This document shows, in pieces, positions 27,035 through 35,512 of a stretch of DNA of 64,000 nt; the stretch's first letter is position 1; each line of letters begins with the position of its first letter. The notes under the pieces are model-generated. The model was not told where the DNA came from. It was given only the letters and a program-made list of their open reading frames with translations, and made no database searches. A program made the position numbers and the translations under genes. The DNA comes from Fictibacillus nanhaiensis (GTDB lineage: Bacteria; Bacillota; Bacilli; Bacillales; Fictibacillaceae), in assembly GCF_023715445.1 (NCBI RefSeq), contig NZ_JAMBOD010000007.1:62001-126000 (forward strand), read 5' to 3'.

Positions 27035-28355
27035 GAAAGTATATGACATCATCGGCGTTGGCATTGGACCATTTAATCTTGGACTTGCTGCAATGCTTGA
27101 TGAAACAGGCGGAAAAGAAGCGCTGTTTTTTGAGAAAAAAACAGAGTTTAACTGGCATAAAGGAATGTTGATCGACGGTACAACCTTGCAGGTCCCATTC
27201 TTTGCTGACTTGGTTAGCATGGCAAATGTCAAAAGCAAGTATACATTTTTGAACTACCTGCAGGAACATAACCGGTTGTATCACTTTTATTTTTTAGAGA
27301 ATTTTCATATCCCTCGTACGGAGTACAATCACTATTGCCGATGGGTTTCCAGTCAACTTCAGTCGTGCCGCTTTGGAACGGGAGTGGAAGAGATCCGTCC
27401 TTTCGATGCGGATGGTTCGTTCTATGAAGTGGTCGTAAAGTCTGAAGATACTGGGGAAACGGAAACTTTTTATACGAAACATCTTGCAGTAGGCATCGGA
27501 ACAATTCCTTCAGTTCCATCTCATTTGGAAAAGAAATTAGGAAAGAAAGTCATCCATTCATCTCAGTACATGGATCGAAAAGAGAAACTTCTTCATGCAA
27601 ATTCGATCACCGTGATCGGCTCAGGGCAGAGTGCTGCTGAAGTGTTTTATGATTTAGCACAGCTTCAAAATAATGATACCTTCACATTGAACTGGTTCAC
27701 ACGTTCTAAGGGGTTCTTCCCTATGGAATATTCCAAGCTTGGACTTGAGTATTTTTCACCGGATTATACGGACTTTTTCTATCAGCTGCCAGAATCAAAG
27801 AAGGATGAACTTTTGCAGAAGCAAGACCTTTTGTATAAAGGAATCAGCATGGATACGATCGCAGCTATTTATAATCTGCTCTACGAGAAGTCGGTTGGTC
27901 AGGAAAAACCCCATATTCATCTTCAGGCAATGACAGAGCTGGTTCATTTAGAAAAAATAGATGATACTCATTTGCTTTCACTAAGACAAAATGTTTCGGG
28001 TGATGTGTTTGAACTGAAGTCAGACGTTGTGATATTAGGAACAGGCTATGCACCGTCATTCCCGTATTTCCTTATGAACATGCAAGACAGAATCGAGTGG
28101 GATAAAAAGAACAGATACCAGATCACACGCGACTACCGCTTGAAAACAAAAGGAATGGACAACAACCATATTTTTATCCAGAATGGTGAACTTCACACAC
28201 ATGGGGTCGGTGCGCCTGATCTGGGTCTTGGCGCTCATCGAAACGCAGTAATCATTAATAAACTATTTGGTGAGGAAATATATCCGGTCAGCCATAAGAA
28301 TGTGTTTCAGACATTTGGAACGGAACCGTCATGGAAGCTAGCCGCCGTTCGCTAA
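27009..28355 (+). CDS. rhbE: Diamine N-hydroxylase (lysine/ornithine N-monooxygenase family)
   Basis: 448 residues from the ATG with GAGAGGAGATGGG upstream. The FAD motif GVGIGPFNLGLA (near residue 16), the NADPH motif VIGSGQSAAEVF and the late GTGYAPSFP motif define the siderophore N-monooxygenase family (IucD/RhbE). The likely reaction is N-hydroxylation of 1,3-diaminopropane before acetylation. Confidence 0.9.
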   Translation: MSLKPQQPEKVYDIIGVGIGPFNLGLAAMLDETGGKEALFFEKKTEFNWHKGMLIDGTTLQVPFFADLVSMANVKSKYTFLNYLQEHNRLYHFYFLENFHIPRTEYNHYCRWVSSQLQSCRFGTGVEEIRPFDADGSFYEVVVKSEDTGETETFYTKHLAVGIGTIPSVPSHLEKKLGKKVIHSSQYMDRKEKLLHANSITVIGSGQSAAEVFYDLAQLQNNDTFTLNWFTRSKGFFPMEYSKLGLEYFSPDYTDFFYQLPESKKDELLQKQDLLYKGISMDTIAAIYNLLYEKSVGQEKPHIHLQAMTELVHLEKIDDTHLLSLRQNVSGDVFELKSDVVILGTGYAPSFPYFLMNMQDRIEWDKKNRYQITRDYRLKTKGMDNNHIFIQNGELHTHGVGAPDLGLGAHRNAVIINKLFGEEIYPVSHKNVFQTFGTEPSWKLAAVR

Positions 28356-29539
28356 ATATTTTTCTATTAGCCTGTGTCTTTTTGTTTGTATGTACAGAAG
28401 CACTACTGTCTCCGTTCTATCCGCAATTTTTTGAAAAGGTCTACGGAATAACAGACCCTGACAGTACAGGTCTTTACATTATGACATGCCGTTTAGCAGT
28501 GGTGATTTTCACTCCTATTTGGGGACTGGCCGCAAAAAAATGGCATAACAGCTCGGTGCTCCTGATAGCCGGACAATGGGGAACAGGATTTTCATGTTTT
28601 TTGATGGCAATCTCACCTACCTTTGAAATGTTCATAGCTGCAAGTGTTCTTTTGCTTCTATTTAAAAGCAGTTTCTTCTTGTTATATACCATCATGATGG
28701 ATCAGAATCCAACAAATACAACTGGTATTGCAGCAAGTTACCATGCCGTATTACAGGGAGCGATTGTTGCGGCGACGGTATGTTCCGGATGGATCATCCA
28801 GATGGAAGATCCGCTTTTGATTTTCTGGATCATTGGTTTTCTAGAATGTTTGTTAGCTTTGTTGAGCTATTTAGTATTGAAAAGATTACCAGCCAGCAGT
28901 GATGAGTCTGACATTGAAGTGATAGAAATAAGAAGCTGCAGCATGCTGCAGCAATTTCTAAAGTTTGGTTTCATCGTGCTGACACTGCACCTGGCAATCC
29001 ATATGATTCGTCCGTTTTTTACAACGTACACGGAAACGATGTATGACACAGATACATTTACAAACAGTTTGTTGTATTTAATACCAAGTTTGATGGCCAT
29101 TGTCGCTCTGCCGTTCATTCAGAAATACAGCGATAGAATAGGCTGGGGAGGTTATATTGCATCAACTGTTCTAATGATTGCCGGTCTGTTCTTGCAAGGC
29201 ATCGAAACAGGAATTGCAGGCCTAATCCTGTTCCGCTGTTTGTTTGGGATTGGAGCTGCATGGTGTTTGGCAAAACTTGATGTTTTTATTTTTCAGAACA
29301 GCCACAATACTCATGGAGATTACAGCAAGATCTCTGCTATACAAAACGTGGGATTGCTGCTCGCACCTGTAGCGGCGTCATCTATTGTAAATATCCGTTC
29401 AATCTCAGAAGTATTTAAATATGCCAGTCTTCTCGTCGTGCTTCATTTGGTTGTTTTTTTATGGACCATGTTCATGAGTGAAAGAAACAGAGAGGAAATT
29501 CAGCTGCATAAGGAGGAAAAACATGCTTTATATAAATGA
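28331..29539 (+). CDS. MFS transporter, probable siderophore exporter
   Basis: 402 residues with twelve hydrophobic segments. It starts 25 bases inside the end of rhbE and ends 17 bases inside the last synthetase gene. Its position in the biosynthetic operon suggests export of the finished siderophore, as for other NIS clusters. The rhizobactin cluster lacks an MFS gene at this exact place, so this insertion is the main departure from the rhb order. Confidence 0.8.
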   Translation: MEASRRSLNIFLLACVFLFVCTEALLSPFYPQFFEKVYGITDPDSTGLYIMTCRLAVVIFTPIWGLAAKKWHNSSVLLIAGQWGTGFSCFLMAISPTFEMFIAASVLLLLFKSSFFLLYTIMMDQNPTNTTGIAASYHAVLQGAIVAATVCSGWIIQMEDPLLIFWIIGFLECLLALLSYLVLKRLPASSDESDIEVIEIRSCSMLQQFLKFGFIVLTLHLAIHMIRPFFTTYTETMYDTDTFTNSLLYLIPSLMAIVALPFIQKYSDRIGWGGYIASTVLMIAGLFLQGIETGIAGLILFRCLFGIGAAWCLAKLDVFIFQNSHNTHGDYSKISAIQNVGLLLAPVAASSIVNIRSISEVFKYASLLVVLHLVVFLWTMFMSERNREEIQLHKEEKHALYK

Positions 29540-31322
29540 AACAGAATCGATTCTGAAAAAAGACACATGGGAAAAGGTGAATAAAAATCTGCTGGCAAAA
29601 ATGCTTGCAGAGTACATGTATGAAGACATGATTCATCCTGAAGTTATTGATGGAAGCTATGTTTTTTCTGTTAATGAAGAACGTAAATACCGCTTTGATG
29701 CTGATAAAAGATTGTTTGACAGCTATGATGTCCATCCTGCATCTATTCAGGTCTTTGATAATGGCCAATGGGTACCGGCAACAAGTGCAATTCGCTTTTT
29801 AACTGATATTCAGCCGTTGATCGGAATGTCAGCAGAAACAGCGGGGCATCTCATAAAAGAATTGAATCATACCTTAATCGCAGATGCTAATCTATTAAAT
29901 AATCATAAAAAATCATCAGATCAATTGGTGGAACTAGATTATGCAGACTTAGAGGGTGAGATGTCAGGTCACCCGTGGATCACATATAACAAAGGACGTA
30001 TCGGGTTTGGCTTTGATGATTATGCAAAATATGCACCAGAGAACCAGCAGGAGACAAAGCTGTTCTGGGTAGCCGTTCACCGCGACCGCGCACAATTTCA
30101 ATCCGTGAACGAATTGCACTATGAGAAGTTAATCATGAAGGAATTAGGAGGGGAGATGGTTCAGCGATTTAATGAAATCTTACGGGATAACGGCAGACTT
30201 CCGCTGGATTACTACTTCATGCCTGTCCATGAATGGCAATGGAAAAACGTGCTCATTCAAAACTTCCCGGAAGACATCGCAAACGGATGGATCGTGCCAT
30301 TAGAAGAAGGAACGGATTACTACCTTCCTCAGCAGTCTATCAGGACGTTTGTAAATACATCCAACAAATTGAAATCTCATGTAAAACTTCCGATGAGCAT
30401 ATTAAATACTCTTGTGTACCGCGGGCTTCCTTCTGAACGTACCGTGATTGCCCCCCGCGTTACGGAGCATATTAAAGGAATCTTTGAGAAGGATAGATTT
30501 TTACGGGATGAGTGCGAAGTGGTGCTTCCGGGTGAAGTAGCCAGCATCAACGTCGATCACGCTCATTACAGCGTGTTAAAAGGTGCCCCGTATCAGTATT
30601 TAGAAATGCTCGGGACAATCTGGCGTGAAAGTATCTATACGTATTTGAAGCCGGGTGAACAGCCGATTACGCTTGCTGCCCTCCATCATGTTGATGCGAA
30701 TGGAAAGCCATACGTACAAAGCTTAATCGAAAAGTCCGGCTTGACTGCAGATGAGTGGGTGAAGAAATTCTTTGGTGTTGTAATGCCGCCGCTTCTGCAC
30801 TTCCTGTATCAATATGGAACAGTTTTCTCACCGCATGGTCAAAACACGATTCTAATTTTAAAAGATTATCAACCTGAGCGGCTCGCTGTAAAAGACTACG
30901 TGGATGATGTGAACATTTCCGATCAGCCATTCCCGGAGCTAGAGGGTGTAACAGAAGACCTGCGTAAGGTTCTTCGCAGTGAGCCACCTGAAGGTTTGAC
31001 TCAGTTTATTTTTACAGGGCTCTTTATCTGTCACCTTCGCTACATGTCAAATGTATTAGTACGAAACGGTTTGATTGAAGAGTTGGCGTTCTGGTCACAC
31101 TTAGCTGAAAGTATTGAGGCGTATCAAGAGAGATTCCCGCATTTAGAAGAACGTTTTAAACTGTTTGATTTCTTTAAGCCTGAGCTGACAAAGCTGTGTT
31201 TGAACCGAAACAGAATGGTGGATTACGGATATGGTGATGGAGATGACCGTCCGCATGCATCAGAGTTTGGTAAAGTGAAGAACGCGCTGTTTGAAATCCG
31301 AGAACGTAAAGTGACGGGTTAA
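29523..31322 (+). CDS. rhbF: IucA/IucC family siderophore synthetase (second)
   Basis: 599 residues from the ATG with AAGGAGG eight bases upstream. Motifs include GHPWITYNKGRIGFG, YFMPVHEWQWKNVL, STSN-like FVNTSNKLKSHVKLP and FSPHGQNTILIL, typical of the IucC/RhbF branch that uses a mono-amidated citrate as substrate. It should complete the symmetrical dihydroxamate. It ends the operon before a strong terminator. Confidence 0.9.
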   Translation: MLYINETESILKKDTWEKVNKNLLAKMLAEYMYEDMIHPEVIDGSYVFSVNEERKYRFDADKRLFDSYDVHPASIQVFDNGQWVPATSAIRFLTDIQPLIGMSAETAGHLIKELNHTLIADANLLNNHKKSSDQLVELDYADLEGEMSGHPWITYNKGRIGFGFDDYAKYAPENQQETKLFWVAVHRDRAQFQSVNELHYEKLIMKELGGEMVQRFNEILRDNGRLPLDYYFMPVHEWQWKNVLIQNFPEDIANGWIVPLEEGTDYYLPQQSIRTFVNTSNKLKSHVKLPMSILNTLVYRGLPSERTVIAPRVTEHIKGIFEKDRFLRDECEVVLPGEVASINVDHAHYSVLKGAPYQYLEMLGTIWRESIYTYLKPGEQPITLAALHHVDANGKPYVQSLIEKSGLTADEWVKKFFGVVMPPLLHFLYQYGTVFSPHGQNTILILKDYQPERLAVKDYVDDVNISDQPFPELEGVTEDLRKVLRSEPPEGLTQFIFTGLFICHLRYMSNVLVRNGLIEELAFWSHLAESIEAYQERFPHLEERFKLFDFFKPELTKLCLNRNRMVDYGYGDGDDRPHASEFGKVKNALFEIRERKVTG

Positions 31323-31324
31323 TA

Positions 31325-31362
31325 AAAAAGAGCAGGTTCCATGGATGGAACCCGCTTTTTTT
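31325..31362 (+). terminator. Terminator of the siderophore operon
   Basis: AAAAAAGAGCAGGTTCCA pairs with TGGAACCCGCTTTTTT around TGGA, with one bulge. Confidence 0.85.
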
Positions 31363-31388
31363 GATTTTTTTGGACTAAACTCGTTTAG

Positions 31389-31545
31389 ATTTAGCGAAAA
31401 GTGAGCTTGTTTTTCGAAATGAAACTGCTATTGAGCGAAAACAGAGGTTGATTGAGCGAAACTCAAAGTGGTTTGAGCGAAAAGTGGTGTTATTTGAGCG
31501 AACCATGACCATTACTGAGCGAAACTAAAGTATTTTGAGCGAACG
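31389..31545. repeat. Array of eight direct repeats, 20-21 nt period
   Basis: The core TGAGCGAAA recurs with its central C at 31395, 31415, 31436, 31457, 31478, 31499, 31520 and 31540. The first two copies are degenerate. The bases between cores are not conserved. It directly follows the siderophore terminator and fills most of the gap before the DUF2500 remnant. Confidence 0.85.
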
Positions 31546-31667
31546 TGTAATAAATAAAAGAACACGTACCGTAAAAAACCGTATTCCAAATAAATAATAC
31601 TGAAACCTCTGTCTTTTTATTTTTGTATGTAATAATATGTAAAAGAGATGATGGTGGGGGCAAAAAG

Positions 31668-32068
31668 GTGATCGAAATAAACGAATTTCAAGAACCAGGA
31701 ATGGGTTCGGGAGTTTGGCTTTTTGAATTTGGACCAATTTCATGACTGCAATCTTTATTATTGTAATAGGAACTTTTATTTTTGTGATTTTTAAGAAAAT
31801 CAGCCAATGGAATCATAATAAGCAGCCACAAATAATGATTTTGGCCGATGTTAAAACAAAGTGTTCCCAAGTTAGAGGTGGAGCAAATGATACAGCAGCA
31901 CATACGTACAATTATGTTACCTTCGAAGTGAAAAGCGGTGATCGAATGGAATTTTAAGTTAAGCCTCAGGAATATCGACAATTAGTGGAAGGGAACAAAG
32001 GAAGACTCTCATTTCAAAGTACACGCTACTTATGGTTTGAACGAAAAAGACATACAGAATCTATTTAG
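31668..32068 (+). pseudogene. DUF2500 family protein, frameshift and nonsense mutation
   Basis: Three pieces of one DUF2500 membrane protein can be read. An N-terminal part (GMGSGVWLFEFGPI) breaks near 31737. The middle (31742-31957) has a membrane helix and ends at GDRMEF followed by TAA. The same frame then resumes with VKPQEYRQLVEGNKGRL and LSFQSTRYLWFERK up to 32068. Adding one T near 31737 and reading the TAA at 31955 as sense restores the family's full length. Probably non-functional unless both are sequence errors. Confidence 0.7.
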
Positions 32069-32082
32069 ATAGAGGTGAAAAG

Positions 32083-32388
32083 ATGACAACAGAATTGGAA
32101 AACTACCAAGAAAGTGTAATGAAAGCTTTCTTTAATAAAGAAGGAAAACTCAAGAGCATCCCATCACAGAAGAAGAAAAAGCTGATTGTGCTTGAATGCT
32201 TAGTGCGTCAATTAGAGGAGAACACTTCTTACAGTGAGGCAGAGATCAACGAGTTTATCAAAACGTATCATGAAGATTTTTGTACGATTCGAAGAGAGTT
32301 TATTTTGAACAGATATATGGATCGTGAAGGCGGGTTTTACACAAAGAGAGATGAGTCATTATGGGTAAAATGGCAGGAGTTGAAGTGA
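32083..32388 (+). CDS. DUF2087 domain protein
   Basis: 101 residues matching the DUF2087 winged-helix-like domain, with FNKEGKLKSIPSQKKKK, an NEFI..YHEDFCTIRREFI helix pair and the C-terminal LNRYMDREGGFY. In other proteins the domain follows an HTH regulator; here it stands alone and may bind nucleic acid. AGAGGTG precedes the ATG. The phosphotransferase gene starts only three bases after its stop, so the two form an operon. Confidence 0.75.
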   Translation: MTTELENYQESVMKAFFNKEGKLKSIPSQKKKKLIVLECLVRQLEENTSYSEAEINEFIKTYHEDFCTIRREFILNRYMDREGGFYTKRDESLWVKWQELK

Positions 32389-32391
32389 TTA

Positions 32392-33384
32392 ATGACAGCA
32401 ATTACTGCCGAGGTTAAAGAGAAAACACTATATGAACATTTAAAAAAGGAAACAGAAGAGCGATTTGATTTGCTTATTCGAACAGCCAACCCAATAAATC
32501 GAGGCTGGCTGAATCAAAAATGGAAAATTGAAACGAATCAAGGGACGTTCTTACTAAAACAATATAATAGAGAACGTCTGAAAAAGTATGACCTTGAAAC
32601 AATTCGGACGGCTCTCAATGCTCAAAATCGGGCATGCACTAGAGGGATTCTCAGTCCCCAGTTGCTGGAGTATAAAGGAATGCTGTTGCAGGAGACTTCC
32701 GATGGTGAGCTTTTTACGGTTATGCAGTTTATGGATGGGAATCTAATAAAGGCAGGAGAAGCTAATCCTGAACAAATGTATTCACTGGGTTATGCTGCCG
32801 GAAAACTTCACAACCTTTTAAATGATGCGACTCTACCGTCAAATCGAGAAACAATGTTCAATATTCCATCCATTCAAGAGCGTTTACAATATTGGGATTC
32901 AGTATTAGCTGAGTGTGAAGAGAAAGGCTTAAATGAATTGATGCCCAGCATCCTTCTTCAGCAAGAAGCAACAAAACGACTGTTTAATGAGGATTTTGAG
33001 AACCTGACTCGCGGCTGGTGTCATCGGGATTTATGGGTGGATAACGTATTATTCACCTCCAATTCTGTGACAGCTATCTTGGATTTTGACCGGATGAATT
33101 ATGATTATCTTGAATTAGATATTGGCAGAATTATTATCTCAGCATGCTTACATAAGGAAACATTAAATAGAGAAGCGGTACATGCATTTATAGATGGTTA
33201 CTGTAATACACATAAATTATCAATTGAAAGGTTAATACGTTCTCTTAAACTAGTTTGGTTCATGGAAAGCACATGGTGGATCTCCGGTATCTTTCATGAA
33301 GGGGAGCCTCCCAAACGTTTTGCACAAGAAATGATCTGGCTGGCACAAAACTTAGAAAATCTAGAAGACATGCTTTCATGGTAA
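32392..33384 (+). CDS. Aminoglycoside phosphotransferase/homoserine kinase-like kinase (APH fold)
   Basis: 330 residues. The N-lobe has KWKIETNQGTFLLKQYN (ATP-lysine). The catalytic loop is WCHRDLWVDNVLF and the metal-binding motif AILDFDRMNYDYLELDIGR, as in APH/ChoK-type kinases. The substrate is unknown; CotS-like and type II homoserine kinases share this pattern. It follows DUF2087 with three bases between. No resistance function is implied. Confidence 0.75.
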   Translation: MTAITAEVKEKTLYEHLKKETEERFDLLIRTANPINRGWLNQKWKIETNQGTFLLKQYNRERLKKYDLETIRTALNAQNRACTRGILSPQLLEYKGMLLQETSDGELFTVMQFMDGNLIKAGEANPEQMYSLGYAAGKLHNLLNDATLPSNRETMFNIPSIQERLQYWDSVLAECEEKGLNELMPSILLQQEATKRLFNEDFENLTRGWCHRDLWVDNVLFTSNSVTAILDFDRMNYDYLELDIGRIIISACLHKETLNREAVHAFIDGYCNTHKLSIERLIRSLKLVWFMESTWWISGIFHEGEPPKRFAQEMIWLAQNLENLEDMLSW

Positions 33385-33461
33385 AAAGATGCAAGTTAAA
33401 TTACGTTTTAATCATTCAGCTTAAGGGAAATTCCTCAATAACAGATAAGAGGAGTGGTTAA

Positions 33462-34187
33462 GTGGAAACGAAACAATTAAGCTTGCTGACAAAAGAAGAT
33501 ATGACAAATCCAGATAGAGTTCCAGATTGGGTTATAGAAGAATATAAGACATTTCATGAAACAGTAACTGACAAAACGTTTCCTTGTTATTTTGGTATGG
33601 CTGCAGAGAAAAAAGGTGAACTTCGGTATGCCTATATGACGCATGACGACTGGTCAAACTTGCCTGAAGCCATTAAAGAATTCAATAAATTATTTGATGC
33701 ACCCAAATTGATTCGCCATGGTTTATTTGTGTTCGTAGAGCCGGAAAAAGAAGAAAAGGATATTCCGTATTATCGCGAGTATTTCTGGGACATCCTGCAA
33801 TATCTGCATGAATCAGATGATCAGCCATGGCCTGAACAGATTCCTACAGATCCTGATCATCACTTATTTGCCTTCTCTTTTGATAAAGAACCATATTTCG
33901 TATTTGGTAACGCACCAGCATATAAACAGCGTAAAACGAGAGATCTTGGCAACAGTTTAGTTTTAGGATTCCAGCCACGCCGGATTTTTGAAGGGTTAGA
34001 AGGAACATCAGATGGCGGAATCATGTCCCGCGAAAAAGTGCGTGAGCGTGTGGAGAAGTGGGATAACTTGCCGAAACACCCGAACATCAGCCATTACGGC
34101 GATCCGGAACATCGCGAATGGAAACAATATTTTATTGGAGATGACGTAGAACCAATTACAGGAAAATGTCCGTTCCATCATAAATAA
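33462..34187 (+). CDS. YqcI/YcgG family protein (GntA-type haem N-hydroxylase family)
   Basis: 241 residues from a GTG with GAGGAG upstream. KTFPCYFGMAAEKKGELRYAY and the late FQPRRIFEGLEG segment are hallmarks of YqcI/YcgG proteins. One member, GntA, is a haem-dependent N-hydroxylase in guanitoxin synthesis. Whether this protein hydroxylates a guanidino compound is unknown. The C-terminus GKCPFHHK holds a Cys-Pro-x-His motif. It is a single gene. Confidence 0.75.
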   Translation: METKQLSLLTKEDMTNPDRVPDWVIEEYKTFHETVTDKTFPCYFGMAAEKKGELRYAYMTHDDWSNLPEAIKEFNKLFDAPKLIRHGLFVFVEPEKEEKDIPYYREYFWDILQYLHESDDQPWPEQIPTDPDHHLFAFSFDKEPYFVFGNAPAYKQRKTRDLGNSLVLGFQPRRIFEGLEGTSDGGIMSREKVRERVEKWDNLPKHPNISHYGDPEHREWKQYFIGDDVEPITGKCPFHHK

Positions 34188-34218
34188 AATATATTTTTTC
34201 ATAAAAAAGATAAATGAA

Positions 34219-34247
34219 CAAAAGGACTTTAAATGAGTCCTTTTTTG
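34219..34247 (+). terminator. Terminator of the YcgG-family gene
   Basis: AAAGGACT / AGTCCTTT hairpin with TTTTTT. Confidence 0.75.
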
Positions 34248-34342
34248 TGTTCCCATTCGTGTTCTAACATACTAAACAACAGAGAATCACGCCATCCATC
34301 CTTAAGCAGGATAGATTCACGTATTCTTCCTTCAAGTGTCAT
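34229..34342 (-). pseudogene. C-terminal remnant of a GNAT acetyltransferase
   Basis: About 37 codons read MTLEGRIRESILLKDGWRDS and on to LEHEWEHKKGLI on the minus strand, the conserved C-terminal end of RimJ/RimL-type acetyltransferases. The N-terminal two thirds are missing and unrelated AT-rich DNA lies upstream. It shows deletion in this accessory stretch. Confidence 0.6.
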
Positions 34343-34399
34343 GGAAATTTTTGTTTATAAAGAATATAAAGCAATAAAAAAAGAAACAGATTAACTGTT

Positions 34400-34471
34400 T
34401 CATAAGATTTTGCCTAATATAATACCGATTGCAATTCCTAACAAAGTCATCCAAAAGGCTTTATCTTTCAT
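34400..34471 (-). CDS. Tiny membrane peptide, 23 residues
   Basis: MKDKAFWMTLLGIAIGIILG plus KIL: a short charged start and one hydrophobic helix. AAAAGGAAAG lies upstream of the ATG, and the start overlaps the stop region of the preceding ORF. It is the last member of a run of tiny overlapping ORFs. Coding status is uncertain. Confidence 0.45.
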   Translation of the reverse strand: MKDKAFWMTLLGIAIGIILGKIL

Positions 34472-34583
34472 TATTTACTTTCCTTTTCTTGAACCATTTC
34501 CAATAATAACGAATGAATAAGAATAATAAAATAGGTGCTGCAATTAAGGCAATGCTTCCCGGTCCAATCACCCCTAAAATCAT
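34461..34583 (-). CDS. Tiny membrane protein, 40 residues
   Basis: A glycine-rich start (MILGVIGPGS) leads into one membrane helix and a basic tail (WKWFKKRKVNNER). GAAGGTG precedes the ATG, which overlaps the previous ORF's stop (ATGA). Function unknown. Confidence 0.5.
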   Translation of the reverse strand: MILGVIGPGSIALIAAPILLFLFIRYYWKWFKKRKVNNER

Positions 34584-34735
34584 ACTTCACCTTCTCTTTT
34601 ATTTTGTTTTAAAATTTTATTCTGTTCTTTCAACTGTTCTTCAATACCGACAAGAGTGGTAAAAATAAGCCAAATTAAAATGATTGCTGCAATCGGAATA
34701 AGCAAAGTTAAAAAATCTGCATCATAACTTCCAAT
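34580..34735 (-). CDS. Small membrane protein with coiled tail, start uncertain
   Basis: About 51 residues: a membrane helix (LLIPIAAIILIWLIF) and a charged helical tail (EEQLKEQNKILKQNKREG). This is the layout of DUF4083-like small proteins. No ATG, GTG or TTG lies at the expected place; an ATT at 34735 has GAGG upstream. Either a rare start is used or a base is missing. Confidence 0.4.
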   Translation of the reverse strand: MGSYDADFLTLLIPIAAIILIWLIFTTLVGIEEQLKEQNKILKQNKREGEV

Positions 34736-34913
34736 ATTTATTCCTCTTTTCTATAAGTCTTCTTATGAGACTATGAATTAAAGGTATGAAGAAAATCCAA
34801 ATATAAGTCCAGAACACTTCTGTTATAGATTTTCCTTGCCCGAAATAACTATAAAGCATCAATCCTGCAATCCAGACGATACAAACAATAATGATAATAC
34901 GATCACGATTCAT
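34722..34913 (-). CDS. Small two-helix membrane protein
   Basis: 63 residues with a first helix at about 6-23 and a second at 32-47, then a basic end (RRLIEKRNKYWKL). Its ATG overlaps the stop of the preceding tiny ORF (TAATG). The layout recalls the short membrane proteins of SigY-type anti-sigma operons, but I see no sequence proof. Confidence 0.55.
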   Translation of the reverse strand: MNRDRIIIIVCIVWIAGLMLYSYFGQGKSITEVFWTYIWIFFIPLIHSLIRRLIEKRNKYWKL

Positions 34914-34999
34914 TACTTCTTTCTCTTTTCTTTATCATCCATAAACCAATCACCAGCCCACCCGAATAAAGCAACAAAAAAATTTATGACCCATTTCAT
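34913..34999 (-). CDS. Tiny amphipathic/membrane peptide, 28 residues
   Basis: MKWVINFFVALFGWAGDWFM followed by DDKEKRKK: one tryptophan-rich hydrophobic helix and a charged tail. The start overlaps the stop of the broken gene upstream (ATGA) and the stop overlaps the next ATG. Five such ORFs in a row with start-stop overlap suggest a real operon. Confidence 0.45.
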   Translation of the reverse strand: MKWVINFFVALFGWAGDWFMDDKEKRKK

Positions 35000-35180
35000 T
35001 TGTTAAACACCATCACTTTCTTTGTTGAATTCTCTACACGATCTAAAACGGTATTTAAAAGTTTATTTGAAATCATTCTCGGTACATAACCGATTCTTTC
35101 AGCAAACAGACTTTCAACTCAAACATATTGTGGCACGCAAAGAATCATAAGCAGCACATAATAGTACAATATCTTTTCAT
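34996..35180 (-). pseudogene. Broken gene at the head of the tiny-ORF operon
   Basis: A good GAGGAGG site precedes ATG at 35180. With one A restored in the first codons the frame reads MKKILYYYVLLMILCVPQYV, hits a stop, then continues VESLFAERIGYVPRMISNKL and on to VFNK. This would be a ~60-residue protein with an N-terminal hydrophobic segment, now carrying one frameshift and one nonsense codon. Family unknown. Confidence 0.45.
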
Positions 35181-35312
35181 GAATTGATCCTCCTCAACTT
35201 TATAAAAGATTGTTTCTCTATAATAAATAAAAATCCCTACAAGTATTGTAAAATTTTCCTGCAACAACTGTGGCTATGATAATCTAATACATAATCGGAT
35301 TGCAGAAGATAA

Positions 35313-35489
35313 AACTTTAAAGGCGGGGCTTTTGGTGATCCTCGTTATGTATCTTTAGCCATCAGTCCAAAACCAAATGCGTTTGAAGATGAAGAAGAAA
35401 AGAGATCTTTTTTCAAGGTTACGGAGGAAAAAATTATCACCGGCGAAGATTATAAGTATTTTGAAGAGGGGTTGTACGCCACTTTTTAA
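35313..35489 (+). pseudogene. Remnant of an unidentified gene, 3' end only
   Basis: An open frame without a start codon encodes GGAFGDPRYVSLAISPKPNA, an acidic stretch and TGEDYKYFEEGLYATF before TAA. The codon pattern looks protein-like, but the 5' part is missing. I cannot name the family. Confidence 0.35.
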
Positions 35490-35512
35490 TCATCATAAGG
35501 GGAGAGTACTTA

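Noticed and set aside
31389-31545. CRISPR array
   Set aside because: Units are only ~21 nt with 8-9 nt cores, far too short for CRISPR repeats and spacers, and no cas genes are present.
32392-33384. Antibiotic resistance aminoglycoside phosphotransferase
   Set aside because: Only the general APH fold motifs are visible; the close types include CotS-like and homoserine kinase-like proteins, so a resistance call is unsupported.
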